Below are positions 47,467-55,641 of a DNA stretch of 64,000 nucleotides, one piece after another. The DNA is from Nocardia alni. GTDB taxonomy: Bacteria > Actinomycetota > Actinomycetes > Mycobacteriales > Mycobacteriaceae. The stretch covers positions 1 through 64,000 of the forward strand of contig NZ_JAGPOX010000009.1 in assembly GCF_019038435.1 (NCBI RefSeq), read 5' to 3'. A program made the translations under genes and the position numbers. Position 1 is the first letter of the stretch. Each line of letters begins with the position of its first letter. The notes beneath the pieces are model-generated. The model was given only the letters and a program-made list of their open reading frames with translations, made no database searches and had not been told where the DNA came from.

Positions 47467-48431
47467 GACGCCCTGCCGGCGATCATCCCCGTCAGCAAGG
47501 CCAGGTCTTCGGTATCGGCGCTGGGCGACAGCGCCGAGAGACATTCCCGGGCCGTCGTCAGGTGGTGGTCGAGTTGACGATTGGCCCAACTGCGGCCGCC
47601 GGCTAGTTCGATCATGCACGCCATCCGATGCAGTGTGGAAGTATCGTTACACTCTCCAGCGTAGAGCTCGCAGAGCTCTCGCGCGACCGGTGAATCGGCT
47701 TGCAGCGCAACGGTGATGGGTGGCGACTCGACCCGATCCGCGATGTCCCCGTACATCGGTCGTCCGGTGACACTGGGGTTGCCCCAGATTCCGAGCAGGT
47801 CCTGGGTCAGCTGGAACCCCAGTCCGATGTGGTGCCCGAAGCCGGCAAGCGTCGCGCGGTCGGCGGCGGTGGCGTGGGCGGCGATGGCTCCCATCTCGCA
47901 GGCACACGACATCAGCACGGCCGCCGAACGCGCCGCGGACGCGGGCGTGCCGTCCTCGGCGGTCTCGACGGCAGCCTGCTGCGCCGCCCTGTCCGGGTCG
48001 TTCGACAGGGCGGCCAGCACGCGGGCCACGACGGTACTGCTGGGCCGTCCGACCAACTCGTTGACCACCCGGGTCAGAACCATGTCGCGAGCGTGCGAGT
48101 CCGCGGCGTGCTCGGCCGACGGGCCGTCCCCGCCGGCGGCCGGTGGCTGTTCGTGCAGCGCGGAGAAATCGCACAGCAGTCCCACGGCAGCGGCCTCGGC
48201 GCGGCACTCCCCGGTGCTGCTCGAACCGGCCGCCTTGGCGGCCCCGAATACCAGTGCTGCCGGCAACGCCGCGTCGATTCCCGCGGCGCTCCCCGGCGTC
48301 GCGGCGTCATCGAGTCCGATCGAGCGCAGCCGCGCGGCCGGTCGTCTCGGCGTCCCCATCACGCAGCGTGCGTCGGCAAGCACATCGGCTGCGGTGCGTG
48401 CCCGTTCTCGTGATCGAACCGTGGTACTCAT
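47463..48431 (-). CDS. Polyprenyl-synthase-fold protein with degenerate aspartate motifs
   Basis: A 322-residue, mostly helical protein. The alignment to trans-prenyl synthases is best at GFGHHIGLGFQLTQDLLGIWGNPSVTGRPMYGDI, cut here into its parts: the FQL-x-x-D-LLGIWG block corresponds to the second DDxxD site but has only one of the aspartates. At the first site, where DDxxD is expected, the sequence is CDFSALHEQ. Chain elongation as usual is doubtful; it may be a divergent synthase, a non-catalytic partner, or a terpene-binding protein. Start at ATG 48431 with GGAAG. First gene of the terpenoid trio. Confidence 0.6.
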   Translation of the reverse strand: MSTTVRSRERARTAADVLADARCVMGTPRRPAARLRSIGLDDAATPGSAAGIDAALPAALVFGAAKAAGSSSTGECRAEAAAVGLLCDFSALHEQPPAAGGDGPSAEHAADSHARDMVLTRVVNELVGRPSSTVVARVLAALSNDPDRAAQQAAVETAEDGTPASAARSAAVLMSCACEMGAIAAHATAADRATLAGFGHHIGLGFQLTQDLLGIWGNPSVTGRPMYGDIADRVESPPITVALQADSPVARELCELYAGECNDTSTLHRMACMIELAGGRSWANRQLDHHLTTARECLSALSPSADTEDLALLTGMIAGRAS

Positions 48432-48466
48432 GACAACTTCCGTGGTCGATGGCGTATCCGAACTCG

Positions 48467-48487
48467 GATGATATCAACATCTGGATG
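48467..48487. repeat. Operator-like 21-bp repeat, copy 1
   Basis: GATGATATCAACATCTGGAT (plus one base) is matched by the element at 48676-48696. It is located in the promoter of the terpenoid trio. Confidence 0.5.
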
Positions 48488-48675
48488 CCCATGGCATCTC
48501 GAGTTCGTGCGACGCGGGGAATGGGAAATCGCCGCGGCTGCGTACAGCCGCCGGATCTCCCATGTCGGATCGGCTTGTGTGTCGCCGGTTGTCTCCACGG
48601 CGGTGATAACTCCTGATCGAACGGGCCGCGGCCGCAGCCCCAAGTCTGCGGCGAAGGGGCTGCAACCACAGCTAA

Positions 48676-48696
48676 GATGATGTTAACATCTGGATG
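48676..48696. repeat. Operator-like 21-bp repeat, copy 2
   Basis: It has GATGATGTTAACATCTGGAT plus one base, differing from copy 1 at two positions, and contains the palindrome GATGTTAACATC. A further ACATCT half site follows at about 48703. Confidence 0.5.
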
Positions 48697-48990
48697 GTAA
48701 AAACATCTACTAGTTTGCGTGGAGAGATCGCGGGCCCGGTCCGCGAGTGCCTCGCTGCGCACGCCCGGGGGGTGATGCGCAGTTCATCGAGTCCAGTTGA
48801 TGTCCGGATTGTCGATCTTCGGGCTTTGCCCGACGGGTGCCGCGGATCGGCCGGCCCTGTGCCTACGGCCGCTGCCCGGGCATCGGATCCGGGCGCGGGG
48901 CCGCTGACACGATTTTCCGCATCGAGTGCCGCGAACCGATGGCAATGCGATTCGACCCGACGGGGAGGGGATGTCGAGTTGGTCGAGGCG

Positions 48991-49611
48991 TCACAGCGCC
49001 GGCGTCCGGGCGGCGATGAGGAGGTCGCCGACGCGGACGTGGTGCGTGCGCGGTGACGATCCGGGACTGGCCGGATATCCGATCACCGTCGCGAAGGCAT
49101 GGGCGACGGCGGGGAGTTCGTGCAGCGGCACTTCGAGATTCGGGCCGATCGTCCGACGCCCCGCCGTCGCCGGACTCGGAGAGTGTGGCCGCTCGCCTGT
49201 CAGCGGCCGGTGCTCGACGAGTTCGGCGATGACGTCGCCCGGATACCGCAGACGGGCTCTGCGGCCCGGCAGAATTTTCTCGACCGGCTCGAGGATCTGC
49301 GCGCCCACCTGCGTCGCGATCCCGATCTGGCGGTCCAGCTCGGGGACGATCAACGAGAACCGCGTGCGCTTCTGCATGGTGGTGAAGGGGCGTTCACTCG
49401 CGATGAGCAGCACGCCCCCGACGGCGGCGAGTTCCAGGCCGCCGAAGTCCGGGATCGGCATGCGCAGATCGGCGCGGCATCCCTGCATGGCCTCGTAATC
49501 GGCGATCTGCTCGTCGAGCCGGGCCAGCGGCACCAGCACCCGGGACAGGATTCGGCTGTGCGACAGGGTGGAGGAGTCCGGTACGGTCCGGAACCAGCGA
49601 TCGGGGATCAT
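48991..49611 (-). CDS. VOC (glyoxalase/bleomycin-resistance) superfamily protein
   Basis: A 206-residue protein from ATG 49611, overlapping the upstream stop by four bases. The beta-alpha-beta-beta-beta pattern is visible: ILSRVLVPLARLDEQIADYEAMQG, GGLELAAVGGVLLIA, then FSLIVPELDRQIGIATQVGAQILEPV and DVIAELVEHRPL, with a C-terminal extension. VOC proteins bind metals and act as isomerases, dioxygenases or self-resistance binders. As the last gene of the hydrazine operon it could protect the producer or perform an isomerisation. Confidence 0.7.
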   Translation of the reverse strand: MIPDRWFRTVPDSSTLSHSRILSRVLVPLARLDEQIADYEAMQGCRADLRMPIPDFGGLELAAVGGVLLIASERPFTTMQKRTRFSLIVPELDRQIGIATQVGAQILEPVEKILPGRRARLRYPGDVIAELVEHRPLTGERPHSPSPATAGRRTIGPNLEVPLHELPAVAHAFATVIGYPASPGSSPRTHHVRVGDLLIAARTPAL

Positions 49612-50939
49612 GAGACAGTCCATTTCTCGGCCGGTATGCGCAGGCTGTGCAGGACGGATTCGACGGTGTCGGCCAGCCGGCCCGGGGCGCCGAAATGGCC
49701 GGGGATTCCGGTGATCGACAGGGACAGTTCGGTACGGACGCGAATCATGCACAGCGACAGGCGTAGTCGTGCCCGGCCGGGTACCACTCCGGGGACGCTC
49801 ATGGTCCGCACGAACACCTTCGACGCGGGCCGATGGTCGATCGCGTCCGGCACCCGGCCCGGCGTCTCGCCGAAGTTCGAGGCGACGGCATCGGTGAACT
49901 GGGCGCCCGGTGTCTTCAGGGCACGAGACAGCGCGTGCGGCAGGTGATGCCAGAGGGCCTGGGGTATCAGCGTGGTGTCTTCCGGGCATACGCGGGCGAG
50001 CCGGTCCTTGGTCAGCGCGCGGACCCGGTGCGGGGCCGGGGCGTTCTCGTCGATTCGCAGCGGCACGACCACCAGCGCGTTCGCCGAGGAATCGTCGTCC
50101 TCGCCGCGCAGGCTGATCGGAATACCGATCTCCAGTGGCCTGCCGCGCGTTTCCTCGATCGCCGTGCGGCACAGGCGTTCGGCGACACTGAGGAACAGGC
50201 TGTTGGTCGTGCCGCCCACCGCGTCGGCCGCGGCCTCCCACGCCGCGGCCGGCACGGTGACGAAGGCGGTCGAGAAGAACTGCGGCTCTTCACCCGCGGA
50301 CGAATCGCCGGACCGGTCACGTGATTTCGCCATCGAGCGAACCGCGTCGCGGATCGAGGCGCGCAACCGCGCGTCGCGGCCGACCTTGCCCAGCCAGCGC
50401 GCGGTATCCGGGGTCCCGGTGATCAGCTGATCGGCGATGTCGCGCAGGTCGTCGATGCCGCTGGGGTGGTCGGGCAGGGGAGCGTCCGGTCGCCGTGTGG
50501 TCGCGTCGATTGCCCGGAGCAGGCCGATGCCGTCGATGGTGGAGTGCGGGACCGTAAGGCAGACAACCGATCCGGTCTCGGTGGGGCAGTAGCTCAGCGC
50601 CCACAGGCGGCGGCCGTCGAGCGGGGCGGTCACCTGGCGGTCGAGCCACTCCAGAATCTGGTTGTCGCGCAGGGGATCCGCGCCCAGGCAGGGTTGCTGT
50701 TCGTTGCCGGTGGCAGACCACCATCGGCGCGCCCCGGGGAGCACGGGCGATCTCGGCTGCCGGCTGAGCACACCGGCGTCCAGCCTCTTCCAGAATTCAT
50801 GCAGACGAGCCGGATCCGGCCGGTGCGGCAGCGCCCAGACGATCTGGATCCGACGTGACGCGCCGACGGAATTCTCTGCCACGGCGAGCATTTCGTCGGT
50901 GGCGTTGAGCCTGGCCGGTCTGCCCGGCGACGTGCTCAC
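49608..50939 (-). CDS. Condensation/acyltransferase-like (HxxxD) protein
   Basis: A 443-residue stand-alone protein of the CoA-dependent acyltransferase/condensation fold, GTG start at 50939. The active-site motif HSTIDG (His132 to Asp136) follows VCLTVP. A later FSTAFVTVPAAAWEAAADAVGGTTNSLFLS and ASNFGETPGR correspond to the second half with the latch region. There is no carrier or adenylation domain attached. It may join an amine or hydrazine with an acyl-CoA or acyl carrier. Relatives include WS/DGAT and papA-type enzymes. Confidence 0.75.
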   Translation of the reverse strand: MSTSPGRPARLNATDEMLAVAENSVGASRRIQIVWALPHRPDPARLHEFWKRLDAGVLSRQPRSPVLPGARRWWSATGNEQQPCLGADPLRDNQILEWLDRQVTAPLDGRRLWALSYCPTETGSVVCLTVPHSTIDGIGLLRAIDATTRRPDAPLPDHPSGIDDLRDIADQLITGTPDTARWLGKVGRDARLRASIRDAVRSMAKSRDRSGDSSAGEEPQFFSTAFVTVPAAAWEAAADAVGGTTNSLFLSVAERLCRTAIEETRGRPLEIGIPISLRGEDDDSSANALVVVPLRIDENAPAPHRVRALTKDRLARVCPEDTTLIPQALWHHLPHALSRALKTPGAQFTDAVASNFGETPGRVPDAIDHRPASKVFVRTMSVPGVVPGRARLRLSLCMIRVRTELSLSITGIPGHFGAPGRLADTVESVLHSLRIPAEKWTVS

Positions 50940-51997
50940 GACCGATCCTCGAGTGCGAGTTCCGCGATGGCGGGTGCGGCCTTGAACCCGCCCCCGTTCC
51001 ATCCGGCGGCGATCGTGAGGCCGTGCGGGTTCGCGCAGTGGTGGACCGGGCCCGGTGTCGCGGAGTCCGGAGCCGCGTCGTAGGCGGTCACCCCGCCCAC
51101 GACCGGAGCATCGGCCACCAGCGGAAATACGGGCGCGACCGCGGTGCGGATCTGGCGCACGTCCGAGTCGGAGATCTCGTGGCGGACGACCGCGGGCACC
51201 CCGAACACCTGGACCTTGTGCCCGGCCAGGACGAAATCGGGGTTCGTGCAGGGACGAACCCACATCGCGCCGACCCGGTCGACCACGCTGGGCAGGTTGC
51301 GGATTCGATCCCGCCCGACCCGGAAGTAGCAGTAGCCGATCTTCCGGGTGCGCAGCGGGTAGGACACCTGCGCGGTGCGGGCCAGCGCCGCCGACCCGGC
51401 GCCGGCCGCCAGCACCACCCTCCTGGCCATGATCCGCTCACCGGCCGCGGTCACGACGCCACGGACCCGGCCCTGTGTGGTGATCACCCGGACCGCGCGG
51501 TCGTGCACGAAGCAGGCGCCGCGGGCCCGCAGGTCGCCGCGCTCGGCGACGAGCATCCTGGGCGCGTCGATCCATCCGGCGCCGGATTCGAAGACGCCGA
51601 TCACGTTGGGCGCCACAGTGATCTGCGGCCACCGCTGGTTGAGCGACTGGGACGCGTACGGCACCGTGCGGGTGCGCACATGCGTCGGCAGTGGATCGTG
51701 GCCGTATTGAAGCGTCAGGGCGCCGCTGGGCTGGAACGCGCAGTAGGCGGAGGCGATCGCCCGCAGATGGTCGAAACTGGCCGACGCCAGCTCGGCCAGC
51801 GGCCCGGCGTCGAGGTCGAAGCGCCGGATCAACCCGCCGGACGCCTCGGAGACGGGCGCGTCGCCGGGCGCCACGATCACGACCCTGCCGCCCCTGTGCA
51901 CGACCGCCGCGGCCGTGCACAGTCCGACGATGCCCGCCCCGACGACCACGATGTCGGCGTCCACGGTGTCCCTGTTCATGTCGGCGCCCGCGTTCAT
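50936..51997 (-). CDS. DAO-family FAD-dependent oxidoreductase
   Basis: A 353-residue protein from ATG 51997. DIVVVGAGIVGLCTAAAVVHRGG is the GxGxxG Rossmann start and the C-terminal GPVHHCANPHGLTIAAGWNGGGFKAAPAIAELA is the DAO family FAD closing region. In hydrazine clusters such as that of s56-p1, a DAO-type oxidase cleaves N6-(carboxymethylamino)lysine to release the hydrazine part. The gene overlaps the N-hydroxylase gene by four bases, which supports the same role here. Confidence 0.82.
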   Translation of the reverse strand: MNAGADMNRDTVDADIVVVGAGIVGLCTAAAVVHRGGRVVIVAPGDAPVSEASGGLIRRFDLDAGPLAELASASFDHLRAIASAYCAFQPSGALTLQYGHDPLPTHVRTRTVPYASQSLNQRWPQITVAPNVIGVFESGAGWIDAPRMLVAERGDLRARGACFVHDRAVRVITTQGRVRGVVTAAGERIMARRVVLAAGAGSAALARTAQVSYPLRTRKIGYCYFRVGRDRIRNLPSVVDRVGAMWVRPCTNPDFVLAGHKVQVFGVPAVVRHEISDSDVRQIRTAVAPVFPLVADAPVVGGVTAYDAAPDSATPGPVHHCANPHGLTIAAGWNGGGFKAAPAIAELALEDRS

Positions 51998-53331
51998 GAC
52001 ACGCGCAGCAGTCCGGCGGGTGCGCGCCGCCTCGCCGACAGTCGTGCGCCGAGCGATTCGGCGATATCGTCCGCGCGCGTGGACAGCACCGCCAGCGCCC
52101 CGGCGTCACCCATGCCGTGGCTGGCCTCGCACAGTCCGTTCAGGTAGATCGACAGCTCGTCGTCGGGGCCGGCGAAGTCCAGGGAGTAGTCCCGGTGCAC
52201 CCGCGGCGTGCCGTCGCTGTGCACGCCGATTCTGTCGCGGACCGAGCGAAGCAGGGGGTGGCATTGCTCGTCGTCGGCGTCGGTGCCGAAGTCGCGGTAT
52301 CCCGTGGCGAGCACGACGGCGTCCGCGCCGAGCGTCGAGGTGCTGCCGTTGTTGATGTCGGCGAGGGTCAGCGTCAGCGGTCCGTCGCCGTCGGCGTCGA
52401 CGGCGTGCACCCGCGAGAACGGCGCGAGGGCGAAGCGATCCGATCCCCGCTGGGCGTAGTCCCGCTGCACGGTGGTGAGCCGCTCGATGACGTCCTGATC
52501 GCACGCGCCGTAGTTGACCGCGCGAAGCTGGGCTCGCAGGCTCTTCTTCGTTTCCAGCGGCAGCGGGTGGAAATAGTCGATGAATTCGGGCAGGAACACC
52601 CGGCGTGAGAACGGGCTGGTGTCCTTGAGCCGGAACCCGATTCCTCGTTGAATCGACACCACGCGTTCGACATCCGGGCGTCCGAGCAGATTCAGCACGA
52701 TCTCGATGGCGCTCTGGCTGGACCCGACCACGGCCACGGTCCGCAACGCCGCGCGCTCGTCCGACAGGCGCGCCATGCTCGACAGGTAGCGGCTGGCGTG
52801 GAATACCCGCGGGCTGCCGGCGCCGAATTCCTCGGGAATGTTCGGCGAGCGTCCCGTGCCCAGGAGCAGGTGGCGTGCCCGCCAGATCCGGTCGAGAGTC
52901 CGGACCTCGAAGCACTCTGCGCCCGCCGGATCCTGCACGACCGTGACATCCCGAACCTCCTGCCGGTAGGTCACGTGGTCGTCGAAATGCGATGCGACCC
53001 AGTTCAAATAGCCGTTGTACTCGTTGCGCAGCGCGAATTTGGCGTTGTAGTGCAGGTAGGAGGTGAGATCGCCGCGGTCGTACAGATAGCGGATGAATGT
53101 GTATTCGTGCCCCGGGTCGCGCGGCATGACCAAATCGCGAAACGGATTGTTCTGAATATCCGCCCCGGCGAGCATCTGCTCGTTCTGCCACTGGAAGCCG
53201 GGGGATCGCTCGATGAAGTGGCAGTGTTCGAGCAGACCCCGATCCTGTACGGCGATCGCGGTGGACAGGTTCGCGGGCCCGAATCCGATGCCGAGGACGG
53301 GCTGTACCGGAATATTCTGCGGAGTTGACAT
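51994..53331 (-). CDS. L-lysine/L-ornithine N-monooxygenase (IucD/SidA family)
   Basis: A 445-residue flavin N-hydroxylase. The FAD site is GIGFGPANLS, the NQ-x-MLAGADIQNNPFRDLVMPRDP block is the substrate-side signature of this family, the NADPH site is VVGSSQSAIEIV, and the C-terminal VVLATGYRDFG is the ATGY motif. It hydroxylates the side-chain amine of lysine or ornithine. No siderophore peptide synthetase is near. With the MetRS-like and cupin genes it fits N-N bond formation instead. Confidence 0.9.
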   Translation of the reverse strand: MSTPQNIPVQPVLGIGFGPANLSTAIAVQDRGLLEHCHFIERSPGFQWQNEQMLAGADIQNNPFRDLVMPRDPGHEYTFIRYLYDRGDLTSYLHYNAKFALRNEYNGYLNWVASHFDDHVTYRQEVRDVTVVQDPAGAECFEVRTLDRIWRARHLLLGTGRSPNIPEEFGAGSPRVFHASRYLSSMARLSDERAALRTVAVVGSSQSAIEIVLNLLGRPDVERVVSIQRGIGFRLKDTSPFSRRVFLPEFIDYFHPLPLETKKSLRAQLRAVNYGACDQDVIERLTTVQRDYAQRGSDRFALAPFSRVHAVDADGDGPLTLTLADINNGSTSTLGADAVVLATGYRDFGTDADDEQCHPLLRSVRDRIGVHSDGTPRVHRDYSLDFAGPDDELSIYLNGLCEASHGMGDAGALAVLSTRADDIAESLGARLSARRRAPAGLLRVS

Positions 53332-53364
53332 GTGACTCTTCGCTTTCTGCCGCGCCGAACGCGG

Positions 53365-53757
53365 TCAGACCGTCTCGTACAGGGTGTTCGCCGGCTCGTG
53401 ATCGACGATTTCCTGGATCTTGTTGTAGTCGCCGACGTGGACGACCGTCGAGCGGTGCGTGCGGATTTCTTCCTCGGTGAGCTGGGCGTAGGAAATGATG
53501 ATGATCTTGTCGCCGAGCTGAACCAGTCGCGCGGCCGCGCCGTTGACGCAGATCTGGCCGAGTCCGGGCTCGCCGGCGATGGTGTAGGTCTCGAATCGTT
53601 CGCCGTTATCGATGTCCACGACCTGGACCAGTTCGTGAACTCCGATGCGGGCGGACTGCATCAGGTCCAGGGATATGGTGATCGAACCGACGTAGTTCAG
53701 ATTGCTCTCGGTTACCGTGGCCCGATGGATTTTCGAATTCATGAATGTACGCAGCAT
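53365..53757 (-). CDS. panD: Aspartate 1-decarboxylase within the biosynthetic cluster
   Basis: A 130-residue pyruvoyl enzyme precursor. The self-cleavage site Gly24-Ser25 (YVGSI), Lys9, Tyr22, Arg54 and Tyr58 are all at canonical positions. Cleavage gives a Ser-derived pyruvoyl group and the enzyme makes beta-alanine and CO2 from L-aspartate. It is placed between the MetRS-like and N-hydroxylase genes, not with panBC, so it most likely supplies beta-alanine for the product. It retains the IIIISYAQLTEEE surface of normal PanD. Confidence 0.92.
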   Translation of the reverse strand: MLRTFMNSKIHRATVTESNLNYVGSITISLDLMQSARIGVHELVQVVDIDNGERFETYTIAGEPGLGQICVNGAAARLVQLGDKIIIISYAQLTEEEIRTHRSTVVHVGDYNKIQEIVDHEPANTLYETV

Positions 53758-53793
53758 GGGTCAGATTCCTTCGAGTAGTTGACGATCGGGTCC

Positions 53794-55281
53794 TCAAACC
53801 GCCACGGGGACAGCGGCGTCCAGGTGGGATTCGAACAGTGCGGTCACCGTCCGCGCGATATCGGGGACGATCGGATCGGCGAGGGTGGCCAGCGCGTGCA
53901 GGAATCGCACCGCTCCGGCCTGCTCGTCCGGCCTGCTCATGTCGCGGGTGGTGTAGCCCAGCAGCAGCGTCTCGATGTGCAGGGCGAATGCCTCGGCGGC
54001 GGCCTTCGCGCTGAAGGTGTCCAGGTCGTAGGCCTCGTCGAATCGTGCGGTCGAGGCCGCCAGGGCCCGGGTCCACCACGTCGCGGGATATTCGGACGTC
54101 ACGGCGTCCAGGCGCGGCGGTACCGCGGCGAACGCCTCGGACAGGCGCCGCAACGGCGTGTCGAACCGTTCGGTGAGAGTGTCCCGAGCCGATTCCGGGG
54201 TGAATTCGGCGTGCTGATATTCCGGTGATTTCAACGCCAGAATGAATCGCGCGCGATCACGGCCGGTTTCGGCCAGGAATTCGCGTGCCCAGATGACGTC
54301 GCCCTTGCTCGTGGAGAATTTGCGGCCACCCAGTTGCAGATAGTTGTTGGTGATCGTGCGCCGCCGCGGCGGTTCGGCGATGCCGGCCCGCCGGGCCAGT
54401 GCGGACAGCGCGGTGTACACGAAGGCGTTGTAGAAGCCGTTGTCGACGCCGATGAACTGGACGAGTTCCGTCATGCCGGGAGCCGGGTTCATCAGCCGCA
54501 ACCAGTACAGGTGCCCGACGAAGATTTCCGGCCACGCGTTGATCGTGCCCGGGACGCCGTCCCAGTCCACGCCGATACCCCAGTCGATCGGATAGGTCAC
54601 CGGGATGGACGGCAGGGGCGCGTCGAGTGATTTCTCGATGATCCGTTGCAGGGACTGGCGATTCGCGTGGTGGTATTCGCGCAGTTCCTCCCCGATCAGC
54701 CGCCGGTGCCGTTCCAGATCCAGCATCCAGATCCGCGCCGGCCGGTATTCCACGGTTCGCTCACCGCTGTCGAGCAACTGCCCGGGCAGGTTGTACAGCC
54801 CGCACGCCTCGCACACGCCCGCCCGCGCGTGCGCCAGGCACTGCGGGCACCGCCCTGTCATGAACGCCTCGGTCAGATATGCCTGTGCGTCCACGTCATA
54901 GGGCAGCTCGACCTCGCGCAGGTCGAATGCCCCGTCGGCGTGCAATGCGGTGAAGAATTCCCGGACGAACTCCTCGTACGGGGCGTCGGTCGTCGTGTAT
55001 CCGGTGGTGGATATCCCGGCCAGATCCAGTGACGCCGAGGTCGATTCGTACGCCTGCGCCAGCAGGGCGTTCGGGTCGGTTCCGATCCTTCTGGCGGTGG
55101 TCACCACATAGGTTTGATTGTCGTCGGTGCTGCACGCGAATCTGACCTCGTGGCCGTGGCGGCGCATGGCCCGTGCGCACACGTCGCTGCTCAGCACCGG
55201 ACCCGCGAAATGGCCGAGATGGAAATCGCCGTTGGGAGTGGGCGGGGAGAACGTCGACCCGTACAACTGGGGAGTACTCAT
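53794..55281 (-). CDS. Methionyl-tRNA-synthetase-like enzyme, part of a split hydrazine synthetase
   Basis: A 495-residue class I synthetase core from ATG 55281. The HIGH box reads HLGH (residues 21-24), the KMSKS box KFSTSKG (321-327), and a zinc knuckle CPQC-x8-CEAC (145-160) is intact. It lacks an obvious C-terminal tRNA-binding EMAP domain. In s56-p1 and related pathways a cupin fused to such a domain joins N-hydroxylysine to an amino acid to form the N-N bond. The cupin here is a separate upstream gene, overlapping by four bases. Confidence 0.8.
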   Translation of the reverse strand: MSTPQLYGSTFSPPTPNGDFHLGHFAGPVLSSDVCARAMRRHGHEVRFACSTDDNQTYVVTTARRIGTDPNALLAQAYESTSASLDLAGISTTGYTTTDAPYEEFVREFFTALHADGAFDLREVELPYDVDAQAYLTEAFMTGRCPQCLAHARAGVCEACGLYNLPGQLLDSGERTVEYRPARIWMLDLERHRRLIGEELREYHHANRQSLQRIIEKSLDAPLPSIPVTYPIDWGIGVDWDGVPGTINAWPEIFVGHLYWLRLMNPAPGMTELVQFIGVDNGFYNAFVYTALSALARRAGIAEPPRRRTITNNYLQLGGRKFSTSKGDVIWAREFLAETGRDRARFILALKSPEYQHAEFTPESARDTLTERFDTPLRRLSEAFAAVPPRLDAVTSEYPATWWTRALAASTARFDEAYDLDTFSAKAAAEAFALHIETLLLGYTTRDMSRPDEQAGAVRFLHALATLADPIVPDIARTVTALFESHLDAAVPVAV

Positions 55282-55625
55282 GCCGGCACCTCGGGCTGCA
55301 GCCAGTAGATGCTGATGAACCTCAGCGGGTCGCGCTCGCTGGTGTTGGTGACGACATGGTCGTTGCCGTTCGGGATGTACACGAGGTCACCGGGCTCGAC
55401 GGTCCGCTCCTGCGTCCCGTTGATGGACACCGTGCCCCGGCCGGCGAGGAAGATGAAGGTCTCGTCGGTGGCGTGGTGGTGTTCGGTGCTCGACTCCAGC
55501 GGCCGGACCGTGCACATGGTGCTGTTCCACGGTGGGGTCACGACGTCGTCCCACGGGTACAGCTGCCGGATGTCACAGCCGTTCTTCCGGATAATCGGAT
55601 CGGTTTCGGCGCTGCGCACATACAT
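55278..55625 (-). CDS. Small cupin, probable cupin subunit of hydrazine synthetase
   Basis: A 115-residue single-domain cupin from ATG 55625, with AAAGGA upstream. Metal residues are in EHHHATDETFIFLAGRG (His49-His51, Glu55) and a C-terminal PNGNDHVV (His90), in the canonical two-motif order. In known hydrazine synthetases a cupin domain rearranges the O-linked aminoacyl ester of N-hydroxylysine to the N-N product. Overlap with the MetRS-like gene argues for a stable complex of the two products. Confidence 0.8.
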   Translation of the reverse strand: MYVRSAETDPIIRKNGCDIRQLYPWDDVVTPPWNSTMCTVRPLESSTEHHHATDETFIFLAGRGTVSINGTQERTVEPGDLVYIPNGNDHVVTNTSERDPLRFISIYWLQPEVPA

Positions 55626-55641
55626 GACGGTAAAATCCTTT

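Larger units (their letters stand above)
48432..48990. other. Intergenic region within the biosynthetic cluster; paired 21-bp repeats, no gene supported
   Basis: The 559-base gap splits the minus-strand cluster in two. Open frames here have unlikely proteins. It holds two near-identical 21-bp elements, 48467-48487 and 48676-48696 (19 of 21 positions). The second contains the perfect palindrome GATGTTAACATC. The first lies 36 bases upstream of the prenyl-synthase-like start. Confidence 0.5.

Noticed and set aside
48694..49056. Possible regulator gene starting at ATG 48694
   Set aside because: It lacks a family and a ribosome binding site, has a low-complexity C-terminus and runs into the 3' end of the VOC gene.
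51994..53331. Hydroxamate siderophore cluster
   Set aside because: The N-hydroxylase alone suggested this, but there is no NRPS, acyltransferase of the IucB type or siderophore transporter. MetRS-like, cupin and DAO neighbours fit N-N bond formation better.
53794..55281. Second, antibiotic-resistant methionyl-tRNA synthetase
   Set aside because: Position between cupin and PanD genes, four-base overlap with the cupin and lack of a C-terminal tRNA-binding extension favour a biosynthetic role, although a resistance role is not excluded.
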